Source: Hymenobacter busanensis
GTDB lineage: Bacteria; Bacteroidota; Bacteroidia; Cytophagales; Hymenobacteraceae
Length of the DNA: 64,000 bases
Reading direction: 5' to 3'
Assembly: GCF_008727865.1 (NCBI RefSeq)
Contig: NZ_VTWU01000008.1
Coordinates: forward strand, 89,418-153,417
Shown piece after piece: positions 25,515 through 34,032 of this stretch. A program made the position numbers and the translations under genes. The notes beneath the pieces were generated by a model. That model did no database searches and was not told where the DNA came from. It saw only the letters and a program-made list of their open reading frames with translations. The first letter of the stretch is position 1. Each line of letters opens with the position of its first letter.

Positions 25515-27350
25515 ATGAGCGAACCAAGAACACCTCCGCCTACCGCCGCCGGTGCTCAGCCCGACGGCGGCAACCGTTTGCCGCGCGCTGTTCTGCGCAC
25601 CAACAACTACGAACTGCTTGATGGTGAGTGGTTTTTCGCCATCGACGATGCCGATTGCGGGCTGCGCGAAGGGTGGCACTTGGGACACCGCTACGAACAC
25701 AAGGCCCAGTGGCCCGGGTCGATAGAAGACCATATGGCCGCCGCCAAAGGCCACATGGCTTCGGCGTGGCAAGACGAGGTGGTGGCGTGGTACGAGCGGG
25801 AATTTACGCTGCCCGCGCGCCCCGACGGGCAGGATAACCACCTGTATCAGCTCACGTTTGGAGCCTGCGGTTACGAAACCCGGGTGTGGCTCAACGGGCA
25901 CCAGCTGCGCACCATCGAAGGCGAAGACGTGCACTACGGCGAGTACACCTCCTTCAGCTACGAGCTGCACGAGGCGCATTTACGGCCCGTCAACCGCCTC
26001 ACGGTGCGCATTGCCGATACCATGGACGCCGAAACGCCCCGCGGCAAGCAGGAGTCGCACGTGTACAAGCGCGGCGGCATCTGGTACCAAACCCAAACCG
26101 GGGCCGTGCGCTCGGTGTGGCTGGAGCTAGTAGAGCGCAACCGCCTCCGCTCCCGCGTGGGCGTCGACAGCACCATCGAGGACCAATTGGTGCGCTTCAA
26201 CCTGAGCACCCGCATTCAGGACCCTGGCCAGTACACCCTGCGGCTGCAAGTGTTTGAGCGGGCGACGGATCAGCCGATGGCTACTTCTGATTTTCCGCTG
26301 AAGCTGGAGGCCGGGCAACGGCAGCAGCGCGTGGTAATGGAGTTGCCGGGCGCGCAGCTTTGGTCGCCGGAGTCGCCCACGCTCTACCGCTTGGTAGGCC
26401 AGCTCATTGATGCGAATGGGCACGCGGCGCAGATCGAAACGCTGTTTGGCCTGCGTAAAATTGAGTCGCGAGGGCGCTACGTGTACCTCAACAACCAGCC
26501 GATTTACCTGGATGGCATTCTGTACCAGCCGGGTACGGCCACGTTCGAGGAAATGCAGCGCCACATGCACGCCATGCAGGCCCTGGGCTGCAACCTAGTG
26601 CGGGTACACATTGCCGGCGTCGATCCGCGCATCTACAACCTGGCCGACGAGTTGGGCCTGCTGCTGTGGGTGGAAGTGCCCAGCCCCCACAGCTCCACGC
26701 ACCGCAGCCGCGAAAATCACCGGGCTGAGCTGCTGCGCATGCTGGCGCTCATCGAGTCGCACCCGTCGGTGGTTATCTGGAGCCTCTACAACGAAGACTG
26801 GGGCGCGCAGGACATTGCCACCAACCCCGAAACCCGGCGCTACATCGTCGACATGTACCACTACATGCTCATCGAGCACCCCCAGTTTCTGGTGGTCGAC
26901 AACGACGGCTGGCAGCACATTTCCCAGGAAGGCCGCCTGAAGTCAGACCTGCTCACGGCCCACCTCTACACCCCCGACCTCACGCGCTGGCAGGAACTGC
27001 TTGACCGCCTTGTGGCCGGCGAGCTGGAAGGCACGGCCGCTTTTCCGCTGGTGGTGGGCGACCCGTTTTTCTACCGACGCCAAAAACCGCTGATTGTCAG
27101 CGAGTGGGGCGGCTTCGGCTTTCCCGATTACGGCGGCCCGCAAGACGCCGCCGCCCGCACCGCCGCCATTGTGGCCTTTAAGCAAGAGCTGCGGCGGCGC
27201 CCCATTGCCGGCGACGTGTACACACAAGCCACCAACATCGAAGACGAGCGCAACGGCTTGATCGATCCGCACACGGGCGAGTTGAGTGTGCCCACTGGCC
27301 TGCTTAACTCGCGCAGTTCAGGCTCGGGCGAGACGACACCGGAGCGGTAG
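25515..27350 (+). CDS. Glycoside hydrolase family 2 (beta-galactosidase/glucuronidase-like)
   Basis: A 611-residue cytoplasmic-looking GH2 enzyme (no signal peptide). Domain order: N-terminal jelly-roll sugar-binding domain (~30-205, GACGYETRVWLNGHQL), immunoglobulin-like domain (~206-310), and TIM barrel (~311-580). Catalytic acids fit the family: acid/base Glu427 in SLYNEDWG and nucleophile Glu530 in VSEWGGFG. It lacks the C-terminal domains of LacZ. Family members hydrolyse beta-galactosides, glucuronides or mannosides with retention; the substrate is undetermined. No polysaccharide-utilisation genes flank it. Confidence 0.9.
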   Translation: MSEPRTPPPTAAGAQPDGGNRLPRAVLRTNNYELLDGEWFFAIDDADCGLREGWHLGHRYEHKAQWPGSIEDHMAAAKGHMASAWQDEVVAWYEREFTLPARPDGQDNHLYQLTFGACGYETRVWLNGHQLRTIEGEDVHYGEYTSFSYELHEAHLRPVNRLTVRIADTMDAETPRGKQESHVYKRGGIWYQTQTGAVRSVWLELVERNRLRSRVGVDSTIEDQLVRFNLSTRIQDPGQYTLRLQVFERATDQPMATSDFPLKLEAGQRQQRVVMELPGAQLWSPESPTLYRLVGQLIDANGHAAQIETLFGLRKIESRGRYVYLNNQPIYLDGILYQPGTATFEEMQRHMHAMQALGCNLVRVHIAGVDPRIYNLADELGLLLWVEVPSPHSSTHRSRENHRAELLRMLALIESHPSVVIWSLYNEDWGAQDIATNPETRRYIVDMYHYMLIEHPQFLVVDNDGWQHISQEGRLKSDLLTAHLYTPDLTRWQELLDRLVAGELEGTAAFPLVVGDPFFYRRQKPLIVSEWGGFGFPDYGGPQDAAARTAAIVAFKQELRRRPIAGDVYTQATNIEDERNGLIDPHTGELSVPTGLLNSRSSGSGETTPER

Positions 27351-27476
27351 CAGCTTTGTGCTTTGCAAGCAGGTCGAATACTAAATAATTTTCTAATAAG
27401 CTTTTAGTCCATCTTACCTAAAGCAGGACTCTCGCTTGCTTTGTGCAACATCTCCGGATAAAGCCGCGGCCCGCAC

Positions 27477-28118
27477 TTAATGCATTCGGTCGTCGCGCAC
27501 GGGCAGGCTGGTCACGATGTCGCCTTCGATCTTGAGGAGCTCCTGCAGCCGGGTATCGACTTCCTGCGCATTGCAATATTCCTTGGCCAGGTCGACGTAG
27601 GCCACAAAGTGCCCGGCTTCTGACACCATCAGCTCGTAGTAGAACTTGCTTAGTTCGGGGTCGGGAATGTGCTTCCAGAGCAGTTTGAACCGCTCGCAGG
27701 AGCGTGCCTCAATCAGGGCCGACACCAGCAACTGGTCCATGAGCTGCCGTTCGCGGGCGCCGCCGCGGCGCACGTGCTTCATCAGTTCCACCACGTACTC
27801 GTCGCGACGCGGACGGCCCAGCGGCAGGTTGCGTTTGCGCAACTCCTGCAGCACCCGCTCGAAATGGCTCCACTCCTCGGCTACCAGGTCGGTCAGCTCG
27901 TCCACCAGCCGGGTTTTCTCGGGGTAGCTCACGATGAGCGAAATGCCGGTGGAAGCCGCTTTCTGCTCACAGTAGGCGTGGTCAACGAGGATGTCGCCGA
28001 TGTTCTTGCTGGCAATATCCACCCAGCGCGGGTCGGTATTGAGCTTGAGTTTCAGGATGGTTTTTTCGCGCTTGTCGGCTTCTTCTGCCGAGGGCAGCGG
28101 GGGCAAAGAGTCGGTCAT
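27477..28118 (-). CDS. miaE: tRNA-(ms2io6A37) hydroxylase
   Basis: MiaE (213 residues) hydroxylates the isopentenyl group of ms2i6A37 in tRNA. It is a ferritin-like non-heme diiron monooxygenase; the four-helix bundle ligands are visible as DHAYCEQKAAS, EEWSHF (ExxH), EARSCERF and SEAGHF (ExxH). Its substrate is made by MiaA and MiaB, and miaB is present at 37 kb. It is the third gene of a minus-strand run lpxK-porin-miaE, 57 bases after the porin gene. Confidence 0.93.
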   Translation of the reverse strand: MTDSLPPLPSAEEADKREKTILKLKLNTDPRWVDIASKNIGDILVDHAYCEQKAASTGISLIVSYPEKTRLVDELTDLVAEEWSHFERVLQELRKRNLPLGRPRRDEYVVELMKHVRRGGARERQLMDQLLVSALIEARSCERFKLLWKHIPDPELSKFYYELMVSEAGHFVAYVDLAKEYCNAQEVDTRLQELLKIEGDIVTSLPVRDDRMH

Positions 28119-28175
28119 AATCAGCTAAAGCAATTGTTTACCTACCAAACGGCAACAGCATTTCTTTTCGATTAG

Positions 28176-30116
28176 TTAGTCGAAGAAATTCCACTTGATG
28201 CCGAACTGAAAGCTGCGCGGATTACCGGTATAGTAGGGGCTGGCGAAGTAGCCGTTGCGGTAGATGCCTTGGTTGAGGTAAGCCATCTTCAAAAACACCG
28301 AAACGGTTTTGATGTCGGCCGTCACAAACGCATCGACGATGGGGTAGCTGCGGCTGGTAAAGTGGTCTTGCACAAAGAACTGCTGGGTGCTGGGCGCGTA
28401 GTCGTAGGGCTGCCAGCGCGCCTGGTAATAGGTTTCGAGCCCGATCTGGCTGAACAATGCTTTCTTGAACAAAAAGCCCTCGGCGTACACTTTCAAATTG
28501 GCTACGACCGGCGGAATGCGCAGTCCCTCCCCGCTTCCGCCTTGGGTAAGCACCACTTCGTTGTCGGTGTGCAGCAGACCGAGGTGCAACTGGTGGCGCA
28601 GGGTGCCAATGAGCAGCTGCTGGCTGCCGCTAAGCTGCGCGGGCTCGGCCAACTGGTTGTAGTACACCAGATCGGTTACGTTGGCTACGGCCACCGACGC
28701 CCGCACTTGCTGCTGCAAACGGGCCTCGCGCCGCCCAATCCGTTGGTTGAGCGAGACTTTCAGCTCATTCGACAGCGTGTTGGAGAAGTTGTTCTGCCAC
28801 CGATAGTGGTTGCTCGTCAGCTGGGTTTCGGTAAAACTGGGCGCATAGGCCGAACTGGTCAGGTCGGCGCGCAGCGGGCCGTAGCGCAGGGAGCCGCGCA
28901 GCCAGTACTCGTCGGGAAACTTGTACTCGCCCGCGCCCTCCACGTCGAATACCTGCTTCCAGCGGAACGCCACGCTGCCGCCCACAAACAGTTGGTTGGC
29001 GCGGCGGTCGGGCAGCAGGTGGCGCAGGTCTTCGCCCGCAGGGAAATACACTAAGTTGCGGGTGCTCAGGCGGGTATTGCGTACCCGACCGTAGAGCCGG
29101 TACTCCAGAAAATCGGTGCGCCCGAGCACGCCCACCGTGTTTTCTACCTGGTGATAGTCGGCCCGGTCGTCGGTACGGATGGAGTCGAGCAGGGCCCGCG
29201 GGTAGTAGCGCAGCGTGTCGTTGTCGTACGGCAACGCCTTGTCTTCGTAGCGGTTGTACTGGCGGCCCCAGTCGAGGACGTGAAATGCAGTGAGCCCGCG
29301 CCCAACGAGGCGGTAGGTGTGCGCCAGGTGAAACCGGTCGCGGTTGTCGGTGTTGGTGGCCTGGCTGAGCCACACGTTTTCCTGGTTGTAGCTAAAGAGT
29401 CCGCGCAGCGAATCGAGCCGATCCTGGGAGCCGGGCCGGATGCCGCCCTGCTCCACCGCCGAGTGCCGCCCGATGTAGTAATTGGCCAGCAGCTGGTACC
29501 GGTCGTCCTTGGTTTGGTAGCGCCCGAACAGCAGCACCCCCGAGTGCGTCGTCAAGCCAACCTTCGGCGCGCTGGCCAGCTGCTTGTCGCCGCCGAAGCG
29601 GGTGTAGGCAATGCCCAGGTTGACCGCCTTCTTGATGCTGCGACTGTACATCCCTTCAAATACCGACTCGCCGGTGCCGCCCTGGATAAACCGAAAAAAA
29701 GAATACGGCGAGCGAGTGTCGTAGTAAGGAATGGTGGTAGGTTCGGGGAAATACTTGTCGAACGCCGTGCGCCCAAAACGCGCCCCGATGTTGGTATTCA
29801 CTTCCCACAGCAACCGGCGCGAGGCCGTGGCGTAGTTGCCCAGGTCCTGCTGATAGGTGCTATCGTAAAACCAGTGGCGGCTCTGCTGAATGCCGTTGAT
29901 AGTGGTGTCGATGGGAGTGCCTTCGGGCAGGTTGCGCAGCACGTTTACCTCGCGCACGACCAGCGTGGTGCGGGGTCCGTAGAGCGCCTTGGTGGTGTCG
30001 TCGACAATCTGGGCGCGCAGCAGCAACGGACACAGCCACAACAGCAACACCAGCCCACGCCGCAGCCCAGCAGCCGGCAAACGGGAAATCAAGCAGGAAA
30101 GCGCGGAATCAGGCAA
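28176..30116 (-). CDS. Putative outer-membrane porin (Porin_10-like)
   Basis: A 646-residue exported beta-barrel protein. The signal peptide lies around LRRGLVLLLWLCPLLLRA-Q. The body has alternating aromatic beta-strand patterns (YSFFRFIQGGTGESVFEGMYSRSI, GVLLFGRYQTKDDRYQLLANYYIG) and ends SFQFGIKWNFFD, close to the C-terminal aromatic signature. The layout resembles the Bacteroidota 'putative porin' family (PF14121). It overlaps the end of lpxK by 8 bases, so it is translated from the same mRNA; this pairing suggests a link with the outer membrane but not a substrate. Confidence 0.8.
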   Translation of the reverse strand: MPDSALSCLISRLPAAGLRRGLVLLLWLCPLLLRAQIVDDTTKALYGPRTTLVVREVNVLRNLPEGTPIDTTINGIQQSRHWFYDSTYQQDLGNYATASRRLLWEVNTNIGARFGRTAFDKYFPEPTTIPYYDTRSPYSFFRFIQGGTGESVFEGMYSRSIKKAVNLGIAYTRFGGDKQLASAPKVGLTTHSGVLLFGRYQTKDDRYQLLANYYIGRHSAVEQGGIRPGSQDRLDSLRGLFSYNQENVWLSQATNTDNRDRFHLAHTYRLVGRGLTAFHVLDWGRQYNRYEDKALPYDNDTLRYYPRALLDSIRTDDRADYHQVENTVGVLGRTDFLEYRLYGRVRNTRLSTRNLVYFPAGEDLRHLLPDRRANQLFVGGSVAFRWKQVFDVEGAGEYKFPDEYWLRGSLRYGPLRADLTSSAYAPSFTETQLTSNHYRWQNNFSNTLSNELKVSLNQRIGRREARLQQQVRASVAVANVTDLVYYNQLAEPAQLSGSQQLLIGTLRHQLHLGLLHTDNEVVLTQGGSGEGLRIPPVVANLKVYAEGFLFKKALFSQIGLETYYQARWQPYDYAPSTQQFFVQDHFTSRSYPIVDAFVTADIKTVSVFLKMAYLNQGIYRNGYFASPYYTGNPRSFQFGIKWNFFD

Positions 30117-31176
30117 CGGGTTGGGGCGTAAGCAGCGGCATGAGCAAGGCGTGCAGGCGCTCGGCGCCGTCGGCCAGAAAGCTCACGCGAATGGGAACGT
30201 AAAATAACGGCAAACTCGCCACGGCAGTACGCAAGTGCGGTTCGCGCAGCCGGGCCGCGTCTTTTTGCGTCGTCAGCACTACTTGGCCGGGTTGAAGCAC
30301 GGCGGCGGCTTCGGCCAGCTCGGCGGAGGTAAAAGCATGGTGGTCGGCATAACTCATGTGCCGCACCACACGGTAGCCCGCCTCGCGCAAGTAAGCCAGC
30401 AACGGCTCGGGCTGGGCAATGCCTGTCAGTACCAGCACTTCGCTGCCGGATGTCGGCAATGAATAAGTCAATGCGCCACTTACCGGCACCGGCCTGCCGT
30501 AGATGTAAGAGGAAAACAGCACCAGCACATCGGGCCGGGCGTAGCGGCGCACCTGCTCGGCAGCGGCGTGCTGCGCGGTTTCGGGCCACTGCGGCGGGCA
30601 TTTCGTCACAATGACCACGTCGGCGCGGCGGGCCCCGCGGCGGCTTTCGCGCAGCCGCCCGGCGGGCAGCACGTAGTCGTGCCAGAAGGGCCGGGCCTGC
30701 TCGGTGAGCAAAATATTGAGTGTGGGCTGCACCCGGCGGTGTTGGTAGGCATCGTCGAGCACCACGGCGCTGATGGGCAGCTGCAGCGCCGCCAGTTCGG
30801 CCAGCCCGTGGCGGCGGTCTTCGTCGACAGCTACCGGCACGGCGCCTCCAAACTCGTGGAAATGCTGCCACGGCTCGTCGCCGATGGTGGCTGCGGTATC
30901 GGTGGGCCGGGCCAGGCGGAAGCCTTTGGTTCCCCGCCCATAGCCCCGGCTCAGAATGGCTGGCTGCTGGCCCAGGTTGCGCAGCAACTCAACCACCCAC
31001 GCTACGTGGGGCGTTTTGCCAGTGCCACCCACGCGCAGGTTGCCCACGTTAATGAGTGGCACAGCGGCGCCGGTTGCCGCAAGCAGGCCCGTGTCGTAGA
31101 GCCAGTTGCGCACGGCGGCCACACCGGCGTAGAGCCAGGCGAGCGGAAGCAGCACAAAAGTCAGCAGCGGGGACAT
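30109..31176 (-). CDS. lpxK: Tetraacyldisaccharide 4'-kinase
   Basis: LpxK (355 residues) phosphorylates the 4' position of tetraacyldisaccharide-1-phosphate to make lipid IVA in lipid A synthesis. A hydrophobic N-terminal helix (MSPLLTFVLLPLAWLYAGV) anchors it to the inner membrane. The atypical P-loop NVGNLRVGGTGKTPHV is clear, as are the catalytic-region words LDDAYQHRRV and YADHHAFTSAEL. The ATG at 31176 is preferred over an upstream TTG. It is first in the lpxK-porin-miaE run. Confidence 0.96.
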   Translation of the reverse strand: MSPLLTFVLLPLAWLYAGVAAVRNWLYDTGLLAATGAAVPLINVGNLRVGGTGKTPHVAWVVELLRNLGQQPAILSRGYGRGTKGFRLARPTDTAATIGDEPWQHFHEFGGAVPVAVDEDRRHGLAELAALQLPISAVVLDDAYQHRRVQPTLNILLTEQARPFWHDYVLPAGRLRESRRGARRADVVIVTKCPPQWPETAQHAAAEQVRRYARPDVLVLFSSYIYGRPVPVSGALTYSLPTSGSEVLVLTGIAQPEPLLAYLREAGYRVVRHMSYADHHAFTSAELAEAAAVLQPGQVVLTTQKDAARLREPHLRTAVASLPLFYVPIRVSFLADGAERLHALLMPLLTPQPVA

Positions 31177-31336
31177 GCAACAGGAGAGAAAACCGGAGGC
31201 TACGAGGCGCACGGCCGGCAAAAATACGCGAAATGGCTGCGCCCCGGCCTATGCGCCCAAAACCTTTCCTCCGCTTGCCCGTGTTGGCTGGCCCCAACGA
31301 AGTTGCCATCCGTATGCTGGTTTTTCGCTCCGCGCT

Positions 31337-32011
31337 ATGCCCACCTTCGCCGACCGACTGCTCACTTTTCTTACTGATTTCCCGGCCCCGCCCGCCCTGC
31401 CCAATGATGTGGAGGCCTACAATCCTTGTAAAGAACCCGTTGCCCACGACCTGCTGACCCGGTTTGCGCACCGGCATTACGCCGACGACCGGCCCCGCGT
31501 AGCGCTGTTGGGCATCAATCCCGGCCGGTTTGGCGGCGGCACCACCGGCATTGCCTTCACCGACCCGGCCGCCCTGGCTTCCCATTGCGGCATTGCCAAC
31601 AACCTGCCGCGCCGCAGCGAGCTGTCGAGCCAGTTCATCTACCAGTTGGTTTCTGCATTGGGCGGCGCCCCGGCGTTCTACCAGCATTTCTACCTAGGCT
31701 CGCTCTACCCGCTGGTGCTGCTGCGTCACGGCCTCAACTACAATTATTACGACTCGCCGGCCCTGACCGCCGCGCTCTGGCCCGACCTCCAAAGCGCCCT
31801 GCAGCAACAAGTAGCCCTCGGCCTGCGCCGCGACGTAGCCGTGTGCCTGGGCCGCCGCAACGCCACCTATTTCGAGCGGCTCAACCACGAGCTGCAGCTG
31901 TTTGAGCGCCTTGAAGTGTTCGACCACCCGCGTTACCTGATGCAATACAAGCGCCGCGCAGTACCCGATTTCGTGACGCAGTACACGAAGGTGTTGGGCG
32001 AAATGCTTTGA
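31337..32011 (+). CDS. Uracil-DNA glycosylase-superfamily protein (SMUG2-like, DUF4918)
   Basis: A 224-residue UDG-fold protein. The catalytic-loop word LLGINPGRFGGGTTGIAFTDP matches motif A of the SMUG2/DUF4918 branch, where Asn follows Gly-Ile. Other family words are NNLPRRSELSSQFIYQ and FYLGSLYPLVLLRHGLNYNYYDSP. Family members excise uracil or related lesions from DNA; activity here is inferred. ATG at 31337 gives the expected N-terminus. It is divergent from lpxK and precedes the Nif3 gene by 50 bases. Confidence 0.8.
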   Translation: MPTFADRLLTFLTDFPAPPALPNDVEAYNPCKEPVAHDLLTRFAHRHYADDRPRVALLGINPGRFGGGTTGIAFTDPAALASHCGIANNLPRRSELSSQFIYQLVSALGGAPAFYQHFYLGSLYPLVLLRHGLNYNYYDSPALTAALWPDLQSALQQQVALGLRRDVAVCLGRRNATYFERLNHELQLFERLEVFDHPRYLMQYKRRAVPDFVTQYTKVLGEML

Positions 32012-32049
32012 CGCGAAACCGTTTTTTCGTCCGCAGAAGCCCCGGCACG

Positions 32050-32057
32050 TACCTTCG
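32050..32057 (+). promoter_or_regulatory. TACCTTCG promoter-like -7 box for the Nif3 gene
   Basis: One mismatch from TAnnTTTG and only 4 bases before the ATG, so a transcript from here would be leaderless. It could instead be read through from the UDG-like gene. Confidence 0.35.
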
Positions 32058-32061
32058 CTTT

Positions 32062-33165
32062 ATGTCCGCAACCGTCCACGACCTCGCGCGCGCCCTCGAA
32101 GGCTGGGCGCCCCTGCCCTACCAGGAAAGCTACGACAACGCCGGCCTGCAGTGCGGCGACCCGCAGGCCTTGGTGCGCGGCGTACTCATTGCCCTCGACT
32201 GCACCCCCGCCATCATCGACGAAGCCATGCGGCGGGGCTGCAACGTGGTGGTGGTGCACCATCCTGTCATTTTTCAGCCGCTCAAACGCCTCACCGGCGC
32301 TACCGAAGTCGAGCGCACCATCATGCGGGCCTTGCGCCTCGACGTGGCCGTGTACGCGGCCCACACCAACCTCGACAACGTGCGCCACGGCGTAAGCTGC
32401 CACCTGGCCGAAAAGCTGGGCCTGGAAAACCTGCGCGTGCTCGACCCCAAGCCTGGTCTGCTCGGCAAGCTGATTACCTATGTGCCTTCTGCACATACCG
32501 AAGCGGTGTTGCAGGCCCTCTACGCGGCCGGCGCCGGCCGCATTGGCGACTACCACGACTGCAGCTTCCGTGTCGACGGTACCGGCACGTTTACGCCCGG
32601 CCCCACTGCCAACCCGCACACCGGCACACCTAACCAGCCCGAAACCGTGCAGGAACAGCGCGTGGAAGTACTGCTGCCGCTGCACCTGCAGCAGCCGGCA
32701 TTGCGCGCCCTGCGCGAGGCGCATCCGTACGAAGAAGTAGCCTACGAGCTCATCAAGCTGGAAAACCAGCACCAGGAAGTGGGCTCCGGTATGATTGGGG
32801 AACTAGCCGAGCCGCTGCCCGCCAAGGAGTTTCTGCGCCGCCTGCGCGAACGGCTCCACGTGCCCGTCGTCAAGCACACCGAGTTTCACGCCGTTATCCG
32901 CAAAGTAGCCGTGTGCGGCGGGGCTGGCAGCTTCCTCACCAGGAAAGCCGTGGCGGCCGGAGCCGACGCCTACGTCACCGGCGACATCAAGTACCACGAG
33001 TTCTTTGCGCCCGAAGGCCGGCTGCTGCTCTGCGACGTGGGCCACTACGAAAGCGAACAGTATACCGGCGAGCTGTTTCGGGCATTGCTTACCGAGAAAT
33101 TCTCGCGTACTTTTGCGGTCTTGTTAGCAGAGACCCTCACGAACCCCGTTCGCTATGATTTCTAA
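32062..33165 (+). CDS. Nif3-like dinuclear metal-centre protein (YqfO type)
   Basis: A 367-residue NIF3/DUF34 protein. Metal-binding words are VVVHHPVIF (His pair) and HTNLDN near the start and VGHYESEQ near the end. The central part (about 130-245, HTEAVLQALYAAGAGRIGDYHDCSF) is the PII/CutA-like insertion seen in YqfO and Bacteroidota homologues. The family is sometimes called GTP cyclohydrolase I type 2, but that activity is not established. Its stop overlaps the start of the zinc-ribbon gene by 11 bases, a conserved pairing that implies co-translation. Confidence 0.92.
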   Translation: MSATVHDLARALEGWAPLPYQESYDNAGLQCGDPQALVRGVLIALDCTPAIIDEAMRRGCNVVVVHHPVIFQPLKRLTGATEVERTIMRALRLDVAVYAAHTNLDNVRHGVSCHLAEKLGLENLRVLDPKPGLLGKLITYVPSAHTEAVLQALYAAGAGRIGDYHDCSFRVDGTGTFTPGPTANPHTGTPNQPETVQEQRVEVLLPLHLQQPALRALREAHPYEEVAYELIKLENQHQEVGSGMIGELAEPLPAKEFLRRLRERLHVPVVKHTEFHAVIRKVAVCGGAGSFLTRKAVAAGADAYVTGDIKYHEFFAPEGRLLLCDVGHYESEQYTGELFRALLTEKFSRTFAVLLAETLTNPVRYDF

Positions 33166-33904
33166 TCCGTCCACGGAAACCACTGTCGCCAGTAAGCTGG
33201 AAGCCTTGCTGAATTTGCAGCAAATTGACTCGCAACTGGATGAAATCCGGCGCGTGCGGGGCGACTTGCCCGAAGAAGTTCGCGACCTGGAGGACGAAAT
33301 TGCCGGCTACGAAGTCCGCGTTAAGAAATTTGACGAGGAAGTAGCCTCCCTCAACGAGCAGATCAAGCAGCGCAAGCAGGCCGCCAAGGACGCCGAAACG
33401 CTCATCAAGCGCTACGAAGACCAGCAGCAGAACGTGCGCAACAACCGCGAGTACGAGGCTGTGGGCAAGGAAATCGAGCTGCAAAAGCTGGAAATCCAGA
33501 TTTCGGAGAAGAAAATCCGCGAGGCTCAGTACCAGATCGACCAGAAGAACATCGAAATCGGTGGCACCAAGCAGCGCCTCGAAGAGCGCCGCAAGGACCT
33601 CACCAACAAGCAAGCTGAGCTGCAGGTAATTGTGGGCGAAAGCGAAGCCGATGAGCAGAAGCTCATGCAGGAGCGCGAAGTAGCCGCCAAGCCCGTCGAA
33701 GAGCGCCTGCTGACGGCCTACACCCGCATCCGCGGCAACGCCCGCAACGGCTTGGCCGTGGTGATGGTGAAGCGCGACGCCTGCGGCGGCTGCTTCAACA
33801 CGGTGCCCCCGCAGCGCCAGGCCGACATCATTTCGCACAAGAAAATCATCGTGTGTGAGCACTGCGGCCGTATTCTGGCCGACGTGGAAGCCAAAATCGG
33901 CTAA
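33155..33904 (+). CDS. Coiled-coil zinc-ribbon protein (CdsZ/zf-RING_7 type)
   Basis: A 249-residue protein with a long helical hairpin coiled coil (residues 15-185, heptads rich in Glu/Lys/Gln/Leu) and a C-terminal C4 zinc ribbon (CGGC...CEHC). The family, including chlamydial CT398/CdsZ, is proposed to bind sigma-54 or secretion components; a role here is unproved. Its 11-base overlap with the Nif3-like gene shows a two-gene operon that ends at the terminator 22 bases downstream. Confidence 0.9.
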   Translation: MISNPSTETTVASKLEALLNLQQIDSQLDEIRRVRGDLPEEVRDLEDEIAGYEVRVKKFDEEVASLNEQIKQRKQAAKDAETLIKRYEDQQQNVRNNREYEAVGKEIELQKLEIQISEKKIREAQYQIDQKNIEIGGTKQRLEERRKDLTNKQAELQVIVGESEADEQKLMQEREVAAKPVEERLLTAYTRIRGNARNGLAVVMVKRDACGGCFNTVPPQRQADIISHKKIIVCEHCGRILADVEAKIG

Positions 33905-33926
33905 GTCGACTCGTTGTTACGTCTCG

Positions 33927-33957
33927 AAAAGGAACGGCCTCGTGTCGTTCCTTTTTT
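33927..33957 (+). terminator. Terminator of the Nif3-zinc-ribbon operon
   Basis: A perfect 10-bp stem AAAAGGAACG/CGTTCCTTTT with a 9-base loop and a T run. Confidence 0.85.
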
Positions 33958-34032
33958 GTTGCCACCCCCATGCACTTTTGCGACGAGGTACGCCAGAAGC
34001 TAGGCTTGCGCCGGCTTTTCATACGCAGTGCT